Source: Diploptera punctata
Lineage: Eukaryota; Arthropoda; Insecta; Blattodea; Blaberidae
NCBI GenBank assembly: GCA_030220185.1
Contig: JASPKZ010009651.1
Location: 86,001 to 150,000 of the forward strand
Length of the DNA stretch: 64,000 bases
Direction of reading: 5' to 3'
Both the position numbers and the translations under genes were made by a program. Positions 19,144 through 30,945 of this stretch are shown piece by piece. Numbering within the stretch: the first letter of the stretch is position 1; the number at the start of each line of letters is the position of its first letter. The notes beneath the pieces are model-generated. The model had not been told where the DNA came from. It saw nothing but the letters and a program-made list of their open reading frames with translations, and searched no databases.

Positions 19144-21571
19144 ACTCTTAGTCGTAAATCTAATAATATTTGTTGAATTCTAATGTTTTAGATACCTTAA
19201 ATGTATCCTAAAATTTAACTGTAAGCTATGGTTAATACGTAAAAGTATTAAAATTATTGTACACAACATAATAATTGATGAATTAAAATTTCCCTTTGAT
19301 TTGCAAGTTATCTGTACATAACTAATAACATATTAACGACATTCTTTGTAAAGTGATTATTTTTCCCGCTAAAGTCCTGTGACTGACTTACGTCGTCTCA
19401 TTTATACCGCTAATACGCATGACGCACTCCACTGAGGATTAACATAAACATGGTTTAAAAAATATTGTAAAAGCTTGCTCAGTTGTTCCATCAAATAATG
19501 ATTAGCCTTTCTTCTGTGTCAATTTGAGCTAACAGGCAATCAATAAACTTGAATGTGCTCGGAAAACCGTTTATTAAATGAAGCACCATGCATTTTGATT
19601 TTTTTTTTAAATTATACCTTCAAAGAGCAAAGTGAGATCCAAGCACCTCATTGGAGCAATAAGCAGATCTAAATATTAACTGCAATTTCCTGGTTTAGAC
19701 GGAAAGTGAGAGAAGTTCGGAACAAATTATTTTATCTTTCGTCAGGTTATGTGGCACATGGCAAGCATGCAGTAGATGTTTGCTTACGAAAAGTGTTTTC
19801 CGAATATTGGAGCTTATTCCAAACCTTATAGTAAATACATATATATATTCTTTTGTGGTGGAGTAGGTTCACTTATAGGTAATTCCATGCATTGAAAAAT
19901 GTGACACTACTTACTTCCATATTTGTATTCAACATTAAATGGAACTTCTTTGAAACGTACCGTAAAACGAGGGTTGTACAATCCATTTCCTTTAGTTTAT
20001 GTTATTTCCCCATCTCATTTTTACACTTCGGATAAACCTTACAACCTGTGACGCGACTTTTTTTAATTCCTTCATAAACGTTTGTAAAATTTTGCTCTTA
20101 GGGTTTCACTATATCCTAATAATACTACATTAGTTATGTACCGTTTAATTATATTAGCCTTACAATTACTAGTTCGTATATCATGTATTTTAGTGACTAA
20201 AGACAGAAATTTTGAATAAGTGGGTAAATTCAAAGAACAAATAAGAATGAGGTGCACAAAAATATAAATACAGGCTATACTCCAGAAAAGCATGCTATTA
20301 TGTATTACAGAGACTCTTGTAATCCAAATGTCTGATAATAAAAGAATGATTGAGAAATTAAATGACATGAAAGGGAGAGAAGGGACAATGGAGAGTGTTG
20401 GTGGAATATAATTAGTGAGACGGGAGAATTCCGAGAAATCTCGGTATGAAATTCCTTCTGGAATCGCCAGGTTTTGAAACTGGGATCGTAGTCGGTGCAG
20501 ACGCGCATGCCAGCCACGGGAATATCAAGACGGTTATACCTAGCTTACAACTCATGAGCCGCCACTGATATTTGTTGTAAAATGAATAAAAAAAACCTAT
20601 ATGAGAGAGAAGTGTGTACCAATTTTAGGTAAGTTAATACTCTCGAGTTAGTCGATCACTTCCTTCCATAATAAATGGTATTTTCAAGATACTGTATATC
20701 AGATTTTGTTATTATTGTTAATTTTAAAACCGAAAGAAAAAGTATACGATGCATGGATGAAATCTGATAGCTCTCAAAATGAAAAATTTTCTTCCCTCTC
20801 CTTCTCTCCCTGAATGGATTTAGTAATTCAAAACCGAAGCTGGTCTGACATTCATTTCTTTACAAGCAGGTCCATGATGTATTACAGCGCCGCTTAGCGA
20901 CGACGCGACAAATCATATCGTGACGTACTACACGACTAGGATCTCTGCCAAAGCACGGAGTTTTCATCTCTCGAAATAACAAAAAAAGAAGTAGGGCATG
21001 CAAAAGCTTTATCTACCGTCCAGGGATTTTAGAATTTGCAAACATGGTCTTGCGTACTACGGAAAAGCATGGTAATTGCCACCAAAGGACATAACATTTT
21101 CAACTGTACTTTAATATGGTCATGAATGGAGAAAATGACACAGTTAAAACTACAGTTAAACAAGACGTTATGAGGAAGCCTGTTTATCTTTAACGTTCCG
21201 AGCCAACTAAAACAACAAAATAAGCTACAGTTATGAGGTCGATCAGAGAAATAGCGAGAACATTCACGAATCTCATGTATTTCAAGTTTTTTTTTATTGA
21301 AGCGACGTTATTATTAAACGGGCTAATTACTGTGCATTTCAGAAACTGTAGAATTTTATGATCTCAATGTTATTTAATTTGTTTTGATATTTATTTTATT
21401 TTCCTTTTACTTGTTCCATGATTGCACGAAATCAGGATGATTTAAGGGCATATATGATGGAAACTCAATTGTTTTTTTCAAATTCCCATTACCGGTATAT
21501 AAATATATCTCCATGCTATCACACGAAAGAACAATATAATTTATATAATCATCATCGAGAAAAATACTCCA
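19144..21571. other. Unassigned AT-rich sequence
   Basis: About 2.4 kb in which I recognise no gene or recurrent element. Short frames such as 20072-20368 lack any family motif. Confidence 0.4.
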
Positions 21572-21888
21572 TGGCGCGTCAGGCCTACCAGCCAGCTGCT
21601 GTCCTAACATCTACATGCGTTTATCAAAGAGGTAGATGATCATACAGCCAGCGCAGGGGTGACATGTGGTCAGCATGTCGGGTCCTCCAGCCGTTATAGC
21701 TGGTTTTCTCAACCTGAAGCTGCTACGTATTGCAGATACCCAAATTTCTCACGATACTTGGTGGGCACCGATCATACCGGCCGACATTTCGTGAGAAAAT
21801 TTCATATCCCATGAAGACACGAACCAGCTCAAGTCCCGTAGCTCTGCGCCAATGTATCTTGCCTCAACCACTAGACTACGGGCCATCA
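21572..21888 (-). mobile_element. SINE-4 copy
   Basis: Aligns with 9192-9546 through GGTAGATGATCA, GGGGTGACATGTGGT, AGCATGTCGGGTC and the head with GAACCAGCTCAAGTCCCGTA on the plus strand. The tRNA-like A box is read on the minus strand near 21885-21865. Confidence 0.75.
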
Positions 21889-22014
21889 TCAAGGATTCCG
21901 GAATAAAGTCTAGTGGCCTGTTCCAGTCTCATTATTCATCCAGTAGGGCCTATTATTTCAAGTGGTCGAGATTGGCTTCATTTCTCAACTGGGCGGTATT
22001 TTATTAATATTACA

Positions 22015-22345
22015 TTGATCCGTAACTCCACCATGGCCGGTCCCAAGCCCGGATGAGAAAGGAGGAAGGGGAGGAGTAACAACCTCGTAAAAAACCAGGG
22101 TTTAGTTGGCTCCAACTGATAGTACTGTGTAAGGGCCCCTAGCCAGGGTTACGGTGAAGACCTCAACAGCAGAGTCGGCGCATAAGGAGTCCTTCAACAC
22201 GGCGGATCTGGTGGAAGAGGCAACCCTATCTCTAAAGGAAATAGAGAAATGCTGCCTTGCGGTGAAGAGGGATCTTCAATGGCTATGGGAGGAAACTCCA
22301 GACTGAAATTTTCCTGGTCATCGAGGTTGGGGGTTTATGCTGTGG
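22015..22345 (+). other. Possible LINE 5' leader fragment
   Basis: GC-richer than its flanks, starting near CATGGCCGGTCCCAAGCCC and followed by GATGAGAAAGGAGGAAGGGG. I associate such sequence with the 5' leaders of some arthropod LINEs, but no coding domain follows and no second copy is in the window. This is a recollection-based inference. Confidence 0.35.
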
Positions 22346-22489
22346 GCCAGCTTCCCACACATTAGAAAAAAAAAACACAAAATGCTAAAATGCCAAATCG
22401 TATATTGATCTTTGTTTAGTCATTCTTCCATTCGTTTCTCTTATTTCATTTTTTTTTTCGAAAAATGGGTTCAACTTTAAGTTCTGATA

Positions 22490-22700
22490 ATATTCCAGGG
22501 TTTGTTTTATGACCTTGACATTATGTTTTGTAGTTCTCTCATGAATTTCACGTTTGCTGCCGTTATGTGAGATTCATATATTTTTATTTTCATAGCCTAT
22601 GTTTCACATCCATATAATATGTGTAGGCTGAGTGTTGTAGATTTTTTGTTCTTTACTTGGGATGGTTTTAATATGCCACTTCTAATTCCTGTTATTTGTA
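22490..22700 (-). pseudogene. LINE remnant, C-terminal CETW region
   Basis: The minus-strand translation, with stops, contains a degraded LYG.ET block (HIIWM.NIGYENKNI) and KFMRELQNIM, resembling the YGSETWTLK and AEMKFLRR segments of LINE-C. Highly decayed. Confidence 0.45.
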
Positions 22701-22810
22701 AAACATCTGGTTTTGTGAGTAATCTCCATCCCATTCCCGAGTAACATTGAACATCCTAAATTGTTAAATATATTTATCTTTTCTACACTGACTTTTGCTG
22801 TTTAGTGGCC

Positions 22811-23060
22811 TCGTTACATGCCCCTCTTTCATTCCCCGTTCGTGCCATATGTCTTGCCCAATACAGTATACGAGACTTAACTGTTATTATATCTTATTTC
22901 CTATAAAGATCATGTAGATCACTGGTATGTAGTCTTCTCCATTCGCTTGTCTGTTTTTCTCTCTTCGGTCCAAAAATGTTCCTAAAGACTGTATTCTCAA
23001 ATAGCCTACTCGTAACCTTTTCTCCTCCCTTAAAGTAAGAGTCCATGTTTCGCATCCGTT
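22811..23060 (-). mobile_element. LINE-A fragment, old
   Basis: Plus-strand blocks such as TATGTAGTCTTCTCCATTCG, TTCGGTCCAAAAATGTTCCT and AAGTAAGAGTCCATGTTTCG align with the reverse complement of LINE-A copy 1 around 58715-58945. Both ends are truncated and several indels are present. Confidence 0.8.
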
Positions 23061-23069
23061 ATCATGTTA

Positions 23070-23796
23070 GATAAATAATTTCCTTATACTGACGTGGTTA
23101 AAAATTTAGGACTTCACTTAAATAAATTCCTTATACCTAAGTCGTTAAAAACTTGGGACTTAACTTAGATTCTAATTTAAATTGGAATACCCAAATAAAA
23201 CAAACCTCTGAAAAAGATCTTCTCCATAATGCATTCCTTAAAGCTCTTAAAGAATTTTAATTCATACCTTTGTGATGCCGCATTTTGACAATATTTTGAT
23301 GATATACTTACTGACATAAGTGGCGGATTGTCGGACAAACTGTAGCGGTTCCATAATATGTGTATCAGATTCATATTTATTCCCAATTATTTATCATCTC
23401 GTTTCCAGTATCTTTCCTCAAACCATAACTTAAACACGCGCTCACAACATGGTCTCTTGCGTAATATACCGCAACATAGGACATCACGTCACTTCATGTC
23501 ATATACTATCTTCACTTCTCGTAACTGGAATTCCCTACCACAAGAAATAAAGGGCTGCCGGACATTGGCATTTTTTAAAATAAGTCTAAATTTATACTTA
23601 CTCTAACCTCGACTTCACCATTACATATATTAATTGGTGTCTCTCGTATAATTTATCATATTTATACTATTATTATTAATTTATTATTGTTATTATTATT
23701 ATTATTAATAATATTATTACCGTAAGTATTATTAATGTTGTTATCGTATAAAATGTTTTTTATACATGAAATTTACATTGCAACAGTTAATATATA
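23070..23796 (+). mobile_element. LINE-E copy 1 (CR1-like LINE 3' end), 5' part of the split copy
   Basis: The frame near 23358-23606 carries the C-terminus typical of CR1/L2-type LINE proteins: HNLNTRSQHGLL, TSRNWNSLPQEIKGC and FFKISLNLYLL followed by a stop. Upstream, decayed RT-thumb coding can be traced to about 23100 (KIFSIMHSLK). The 3' untranslated region follows and is interrupted by a Tc1 element at a TA. It resumes at 25533 and ends in CTGCCAGAATAAATAAA plus an (ATT)n tail. It aligns with copy 2 at 26245-26805. Confidence 0.85.
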
Positions 23797-25532
23797 CAGT
23801 ATGTCAATTTGGTATTCATACATAGGCATTTTTATTAATAAAAATCCAATTTTCAGAAAGTTTTTAAAAGTAAGGAAAACATATTTATTGTGGTTTGAAG
23901 GAAACACCAAGTTATATCTAAATATGTAGTTCAAAACTTAATTATAAAATAAACATAATTTATAAAAATAAATAATCTTTATTACACCCAAATACAAGCA
24001 AATTTGCTATTCATACACTAAAGAAAACACTGCAGTGTATTTGCTTGTCTAACTTGCTTAAACATTAATGCAACATTAATGCAACATGAATACTCTAAGT
24101 TGTGCATTTGTTTACATCTGCCTACTGTACTGGTTGTGTACACTGGCAGTCAGTCGCCTCCAAAATAGGTAAATGTAAAGAACTCAGTTCTGATCTCACG
24201 GATACAATTGTAAATCTTGCACTTAAGGGATATTCTTTAAGAAAAAAATAGGGCGACTATTAGGCAAATGTCATGCAACAGTACAGTATATACTAAATAA
24301 ATTCAAGTATAAAGGTTCAGTAGAGAATGTTCCGAGAAAACTTAAACAAAAAAAGTTAAGTGAAAAGGAGGAGAGAACCATTGTTAGACAAGTGAAATTC
24401 AAACCCCAGAATTAGTGCCCCAAATTTGCGGTCTAACCTAGAAGTTTCTACTGGTAAAAATGTATGTACTGAGACTGTTCGGAAGGTGTTACGCAGAAAT
24501 GGCTATCATGGAAGAATGACTAGAAAAAGGCCGTATGTAAGTAAGAAGAACCGTGTTGTAAGACTACAGTTTTCAAAAGAACATGTAAATAAGGGGCAGG
24601 CATTTTGGAATAATGTTCTCTGGTCTGATCAGACTAAAATCAACGTGTTCGGTTCAGATGGCGTTCATAGAGTCAGGAGAAAAGCCAATGCGGATAATGA
24701 TGTGACCAATACAACACCTACAGTAAAACATGGGGGTGGGTCTATAATGTTGTGGGGGTGTATGTCGGCAAAAGGGGTTGGCAATATACAGTTCATTGAC
24801 AATGTTATGGACAAATTTGTGTATAACGACATTTTTCGTAAGAATGTTAAACAAAGTGCAGCAAAATTGGATATGCTCCCTAAGTACATGCTCCAACAAG
24901 ATAACGACCCCAAACATACGGCGGACTTAAATAAGACTTGGTTGATATGGAACGTGCCAAAGCAATTGAAAACCCCTCCTCAATCTGCTGACTTAAACCC
25001 TATAGAACATTTATGGGAGAAGTTTAATTCCTACTTTATTTTTAATTTTAGGGTGGGGATATCAACCTGAGTTTTTGAAACCTAGGGTCCACAGCAGAAA
25101 TCCTTCTTCCAAAGAAGAATTGAAGAAGGTGGTTACTGAAGAATGGTGCAAAATCAGTCCTCAGATATGTGATAGGCTTGTTAGATCCGTGCAGCGTAGA
25201 TGTCAAGCTGTTATTAAAGCTAAAGGTTACCCTACAAAGTATTAAGGACAGTTCATTTTTTTCCTTTCATTTTTTCCTGTCATTTTTTTATTTTTTTCCC
25301 CCATTCTGACTGTATGAATAGAAAAGTGACTATACAATTTACAACTTTTAAAGTTTTTTAATATATCATACGTTAAATGTTTATAGAATTTGTTGATTTG
25401 TATATATTATGTAAATAAGTGTACCTTAAAATGTTTAGTTAATGACAAAATATAATTTCAATATTCTGAGAATAAAAATTGCGCTATTTCATTTATAAAA
25501 TCTAAGTGTATGAATAACAAATTGACATACTG
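23797..25532 (+). mobile_element. Tc1/mariner element 1, complete with terminal repeats
   Basis: The element starts CAGTATGTCAATTTGGTATT and ends with the inverse (CAAATTGACATACTG), 1736 bp, flanked by TA on both sides. Shorter internal copies of the TATTCATACA motif lie at about 24009-24018 (left) and 25311-25320 (right, inverted), roughly 200 bp inside each end. This gives an inverted-repeat/direct-repeat arrangement like that of Sleeping Beauty-type Tc1 elements. It carries one broken transposase gene and sits in the 3' untranslated region of LINE-E copy 1. Confidence 0.92.
24165..25245 (+). pseudogene. Tc1-like DD34E transposase, broken
   Basis: The intact middle (24426-25060) shows VRKVLRRNGYHGRM (second helix-turn-helix), the first catalytic Asp in LWSDQTKINVFGSDG, VKHGGGSIMLWGCMS, the second Asp in LQQDNDPKHTA, and SADLNPIEHLWE with Glu 34 residues after the second Asp. 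Upstream, the first helix-turn-helix can be read in other frames (KGYSLRK near 24225). The expected start codon at 24165 is ATA instead of ATG. After the catalytic Glu about 57 nt of extra sequence with a stop interrupts the gene. The conserved tail SSKEELKKVVTEEWCKISP then continues in frame to a stop at 25245. It would have acted as a cut-and-paste recombinase on its own terminal repeats; this copy cannot. Confidence 0.9.
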
Positions 25533-25659
25533 TATATTTAACTCTTTATAATTGGTATAGTATAGGGGCCTATATCTATATTGTAAAATATTGATTTGTG
25601 TTGTGCTGGTGGGTGGGCGAGAAGGCCTCATGGCCTTAAGTCTGCCAGAATAAATAAAA

Positions 25660-25695
<36 letters not shown>

Positions 25696-25700
25696 TTTTG
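25533..25700 (+). mobile_element. LINE-E copy 1, 3' part after Tc1 insertion
   Basis: Continues the LINE-E 3' untranslated region (TTTAACTCTTTATAATTGG, then GGCCTTAAGTCTGCCAGAAT) and ends in an (ATT)n tail at about 25664-25695. Confidence 0.85.
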
Positions 25701-25885
25701 AGAATAACGGTTTTATATATGTCAGTTTTAACGTTTTTTTTTGACAGAAGTTGGCAAGAAAGAATCCCACTGATAATTATTATAGTAGTACCGGTATTCC
25801 AGAATTGAGCCTATATTTAAATTCTTTTTGGATCTTATTCTTTTATATATATATGTATATAGGCCTAGGCCTATATGTTCTCCGC

Positions 25886-26183
25886 TGTGGTCTCGAGGTA
25901 GCGTGCTGCCTTGTAACGCAGCGGGCTCGAGTTCGATTCCCGGTCCGGACAGGCTACTGGGCAAGGTTTTTTCGGGGTTTTTCCTCACCTGTAAGACAAA
26001 TGTCAGGAAGCTTAGGGCCCAACGGTCCCCGAAAATCATCCGGCCATCATCATCCTTTACCGGTGTGGAAAGCAACGGGAAGCTACCACACCTATAATTC
26101 CCTAGTAAAGCTCCAAAGCATACATGAAAATGCTATGATTGCAGTGAAAGACTTATCCTCGGGAAGAATTTCTATGATGGCTT

Positions 26184-26185
<2 letters not shown>
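25886..26185 (+). mobile_element. SINE-2 copy
   Basis: Starts TGTGGTCTCGAGGTAGCG, has GAGTTCGATTCCCGG as B box, then GTAAGACAAATGTCAGGAAG and ACCGGTGTGGAAAGCAACGG in the body. Co-linear with 17738-18068 and 62880-63205. Confidence 0.88.

Positions 26186-26231
<46 letters not shown>
26186..26231. repeat. (AT)n microsatellite
   Basis: Uninterrupted AT repeat of about 44 bp between a SINE-2 and a LINE-E copy. Confidence 0.95.
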
Positions 26232-26233
<2 letters not shown>

Positions 26234-26244
26234 CTATTTAAGAT

Positions 26245-26805
26245 CCTACATACCTCGATTCCCAATTATTTATCATCCCGTTTCCAGTATCTATCCTCAA
26301 CCATAACTTAAACACAAGATCACAACATAGTCTCTTACTTAATATACTGCAACATAGGACATCACATCACTCCATGTCATATACCATCTTCACTTCTCGC
26401 AACTGGAATTCCCTACCACAAGAAATAAGGGGCTGCCGGACATTGGCATCTTTTAAAAGAAATCTAAATTTATATTTGCTCTAAACTCGACTTCATTATT
26501 ATCCAGTGTAAGATATATATATTAATTGGTGTTTCCCGTATAATGTATCATATTTATATTATTATTATTATTATTACTATTTTATTATTATCGTATCATT
26601 ATTGTTATTACCCTATGAAATGTTGTTTGTACATGACATTTACATTGCTACATTTATTGTATCTTTAACTGTTTATAATTAGTACAGTGTATATCTATAA
26701 TTGTCGAATATTATTTGTATTTGTGCTGGTTGAGTGGAAGAGAGGGCCTTATGGCCTTAACTCTGCCAGAATAAATAAAGTATTATTATTATTATTATTA
26801 TTATA
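26245..26805 (+). mobile_element. LINE-E copy 2 (CR1-like LINE 3' end)
   Basis: Same sequence as 23375-23796 plus 25533-25690 but uninterrupted: AACTGGAATTCCCTACCACA coding for the WNSLPQEI block, a 3' untranslated region with TGGCCTTAACTCTGCCAG, and an (ATT)n tail at 26783-26803. It shows the unoccupied Tc1 target (TTATTGTATCTTTAACTG) of the paralogous copy. Confidence 0.88.
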
Positions 26806-28572
26806 TATGTGTGTGTGTGTGTTATTGCACTAGTGGCAGCAATTTGTTTTTTCAGAACCAAACTCGGATAGGAATCAAAGAAGTAAGGTGGAGTTCATTA
26901 TCCAGCAAAATAGTACTCTTAGAAATAAGGGTATACCTGAAGTGAAAATTCTTCAGCGGCCGCCGTTTTCGATTTTTCGCAACGAAACTAGATATACGCC
27001 ATTGAAATATGAGAACGCTATTCTCCAAAACTCAGTGAAATCCAACGATTACTTGAAAGCCGTAATTTATAAATCGCTCGAGCATTTATTAATTGTATCT
27101 TCTTGAAAAAACCTGTATACATAGGCCTACTATTTAATTAACATCAGACAATAAATTCTATTTTAAAATAATGAATTCGCTTAGTTTACGCAATTCCTGC
27201 GTGACGAACTTTCCTTTCTTCTTTAAAAGATTCAATTTTTATACTGTTAAAGTAATTTAAAGATAAGATGTAAAATATATTCCTGCATCTAAAAAATTAA
27301 ATTATACTCTTGCATACAGAAAGTTAAATCGCGCTGCAAATATTAATATCTTAGCCGACGTCTCAAAAAGACATTCTCACGAAAAAGAATCACAAAGAAA
27401 CAAAAGCGGAAGGAAAAATAACATCCATTAGCATAAAACCTCTATTTGCTAATAGACAATATAAAAGAAAAGAACAATACAAGACTCAATTCCTTCTTTT
27501 CTAAGTTTTTTTTTGTACCCCTTCTAATCTAAATCTGCTATTTCTTTCAGAAGACAACTGCAGCGAACTCTAACGATAAAAAAAGGCTGTCGTCAGCACA
27601 AACACGGACAGTCTTTTGTCTTTCGTAGTGACTGCTCTTCAACAGCTGAACATCACAACAAAAATTCTACCATTAAAAGTACAGTATTTATTTCTTGTAT
27701 TTTAATATGATAGGGAAATCCGGATCAATAGAAAACAAAGTAAAAAAAATTCTTACACTATCAATATGGTCCCTCCTTTCTATAATATGGTTTTCAACTT
27801 TTCAGTTATACTGGAAATTTATTTAATTTTCACCTAATGATGGCATATTTCACCTTATTTACAATGTATAACTAGCTGTTCCTCTTATATTACATTTTTG
27901 CGCGGTAGTGCGCTTTATAGTACTTAAAGCAATGACGAACATGGTTGAAAGTTCAACTTCCTACATTTCGGAGTTCCCAACCTAAGTAACTATACTGTAA
28001 TAAAAAAAACAAGTTAAAATATACCTTCTTAGGTGAAATCCGTCGTCCTCAACTTATAAAATCTGCAATCTTTATGCCTGTAGGCCTTTCAGAACATCCG
28101 TTCCATCTTCAGCAGGTCACTCTTCGCTACAACATCCAATATGATGGTTGATGCTGCTGGTCCTAATGTCGCTTTGTTGTGATACTATAATATCACATAT
28201 TACAAAACGCGTGTGGGAAATAATACCACTGCTCTCTATGTATAATAAATACGATATACATTCTAACAAAAAATATCCAAAAGATAGTGTTAATATACAT
28301 TATAAGAACAAATCACTGAATTTTAAATTAACTGAACGTTATTTGAAACAATATGAAACAAATACGTACTTGCCGCCATTTTAACACTAATATTGGTCTC
28401 ACGGCCTCCTGTTGTTTCAACTAGTAAACATTGCCCACACTGTTAACGTTAGTCAATTGTTTATAATGTACCCAAGTATTTCTAACAAACATGCTATTAA
28501 TTTACTATTATTTATTATTTTGAAAACACCATCGCGCAAAAAATAATGTACAACGCACGTTTGTAAAGTGTT
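26806..28572. other. Unassigned AT-rich sequence
   Basis: No gene recognised. The 72-codon frame at 26888-27106 is open but resembles nothing I know. One TAGGCCTA at 27122. Confidence 0.4.
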
Positions 28573-28810
28573 TTACAGAATCTCGAAATTAAAAACCTCA
28601 CTATCGCTCATTTTTAAAACATTTTCCTCCATTCTGTAAAAATCACTTCCTAACCTCGCATCGTAAAACACTAATATTGTTATTATGTTTCTTCTGTCTG
28701 ATCTGGTTAATAGTGCAATTCTTACTATCAGTGTTGGCACCGTCATCTTATAACATTTCAAGTTTGTTGTCTGAAGAGTTCTTCTTGTGGTATCACACAT
28801 CATTTTAAAT
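28573..28810 (-). pseudogene. LINE-C-like remnant
   Basis: The minus-strand frame contains TNLKCYKMTVPTL and LLTRSDRRNI, which line up with the LKxYKTMALPTLLYG and TWTLKxxDxRRI parts of LINE-C-type proteins. The diagnostic YG.ETW is lost. Tentative. Confidence 0.4.
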
Positions 28811-29061
28811 TTACCAAGTTTACAGTCTTTATCATGTTCCTTTTGAATTTGGTATCATACAATGTACATAATTAAATGTATTTATGTTGACCATTAATAT
28901 CATCTTTTTTTACTATTCCAAATCTTATAAGGACCTTTCCTTGAAAAGATATTGCTCTCATTTTAGATGTAGAAATTTTCAAACTAAAATGTTCTATGGG
29001 CTAATTTAATTTAATTTATATGCTTACAGTTGAATGTCATCATTTTAATTATTTTTAATAT

Positions 29062-29371
29062 TCATCTAATTAATATTTCTAGTGCCCTACTACTATAAAA
29101 TTTCCTAACATCCCATGTTCTTAGAAACATATCTCTCTAATTGACAACTTGGAATGTATTTCCGAAAGTGAGACTATTTTATCTCCAGAAAAAAATCACT
29201 CCAGTAGAACCCATGTGCGCGTTTCTTGACGATTGTATTTTTAATCGTTACTCTTTCGACTACTGTTCTGTTTCAGTCTTAGTTATCGCCTTTGACCTGT
29301 CCGGAAATCTTAGCATCGTCATATGTGCTCCAAGTAAGCAAATCGTCCTTTTATAAAGAAGGTAAAGATAC
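29062..29371 (-). mobile_element. LINE-A 5' end, old copy
   Basis: Plus-strand CCAGTAGAACCCATGTGCGC, TTTCTTGACGATTGTATTTT and the terminal AAGGTAAAGATAC align with LINE-A copy 2 between 5700 and 6062. The match stops at exactly the same terminal base as the two younger copies, while the downstream part of the element is missing. Unusual in keeping the 5' rather than the 3' end. Confidence 0.8.
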
Positions 29372-30636
29372 AATATGAGATTTTATTATATTTGTTTTAA
29401 ATATTGCATATACCAATGAAAAATGTACGGCCACATATGGTATAAAAATGATGTTAAATATGTTATTAAAATCACTGAGGTAAAATTATAAAATTGACGG
29501 TTAATGCGGGAAAAAGTCACAGAAAAGAGGTGGAAACTGAAAAAAAAAAAAAAAAAATTGCTCGCATTCAAAGAGCTTAACTAAAAATATATAAATAAAG
29601 AGCTACATAAACTGGGAAGTGAAGTACCTGGGCATGCTATTTAGTACACTATATGTTAGATTGTAAATGAAAGGCATAGTATATCAGGTGACTTCATACG
29701 TCGTCCTTTGTTAATGTATTTGTCTATCCTGAACTATTTGATAATATCATTCTTATCATTAAACCACTAATCATAACACTTCTGGAAATGGGTTCATCAA
29801 AATTTTATGTAATATATCATGCTACACCATCATTTATGCAAATATGAAGCATGAAGGTTCGTTACTATCTCAAGGCTGGATTTTTAATTTCCCTCTTCTT
29901 CCGATGGCCCGAGGATCTTCTTTCGTATGGTCAGTTTTCAAGCATGGGTTTTGGAATTTGCTCTGGAAATACCCTGTATATGCTTTCCATTTATACTGAA
30001 AATTATGTATAAACTGGGTAACTGATCCTAACTGAAGTTCTTGCAGGACATCTTAATTTCCTTTGTGGTCCCAACGGGAATCACATGCTGATGATATCAT
30101 GAACTTCATCGTGCTGGTTCAAATCCAATACAAGTCATTCTTAATTCTAAGTGCCCTACTTTCTTCTTATAGTCCTTACCTTCTTAAAGTTTTATAGTCT
30201 ATTTATTTACATATTTATTTTATATTATTTTAACTTTAAATTTTATAATGCGACAATAATAATATAATAACTATATATTTATTTATTTCTTTGTTGTAGA
30301 AATACAAAAAGAGTTGATATTTCAATTGTTTTGGTTCAGTTTTTCGCGCCGATTTCAAATGTTTAATTGCATTTCCTCAAGTGTTAACGGGTTTGTGGAT
30401 ATAAAGAAGTATTTGTTTTTTATATTGTCAAATTACAGTATGTTCTTCCGTATGTAATTGAAATTATGCCACAATAATTTCCTGTCTGAGGATCTCGAAA
30501 ATGGATGTCTTTCGCAATTTGCATGATTTGGAGAGAAACAACAACTATGAATACACTTCAAATATACACTTCTTTATCAAATCAGATATTTGGTATCAAA
30601 TTCTATACTGAAGTCTATCAGTCATATTCCCTGTAG
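29372..30636. other. Unassigned AT-rich sequence
   Basis: Contains an A-run at about 29540-29556; no gene or recurring element recognised. Confidence 0.4.
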
Positions 30637-30644
30637 CATATATA

Positions 30645-30646
<2 letters not shown>

Positions 30647-30699
<53 letters not shown>
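30647..30699. repeat. (TA)n microsatellite
   Basis: About 50 bp of pure TA repeat abutting the tail of a minus-strand SINE-5. Confidence 0.95.
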
Positions 30700-30704
<5 letters not shown>

Positions 30705-30945
30705 GGTAATACTAGGATGATGAGGTAGGTAAATTTTGCTTAGAGGCCTCTTTATTAAGGCTTAAGGATCTTTTACGGGCCTGAAGATTTTCAGACTTGA
30801 GACCCACGGTTTATAGTCCCTCTCGAAGGACCTGCTCCTTGTATTTTTCCATCCTAAAAAATCTATCGATCCCGGCCGGGTTTAAATCTGCACCCTCGGG
30901 ACCAGAGGCAATGTACTCGTACATAACCACTAGTTCTCAGCGGCT
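30705..30945 (-). mobile_element. SINE-5 copy, old
   Basis: Plus-strand TTAGAGGCCTCTTTATTAAG, GGCCTGAAGATTTTCAG and CCCGGCCGGGTTTAAA match the reverse complement of 45828-46045. The tRNA-like head reads on the minus strand near 30940-30880. Confidence 0.75.
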
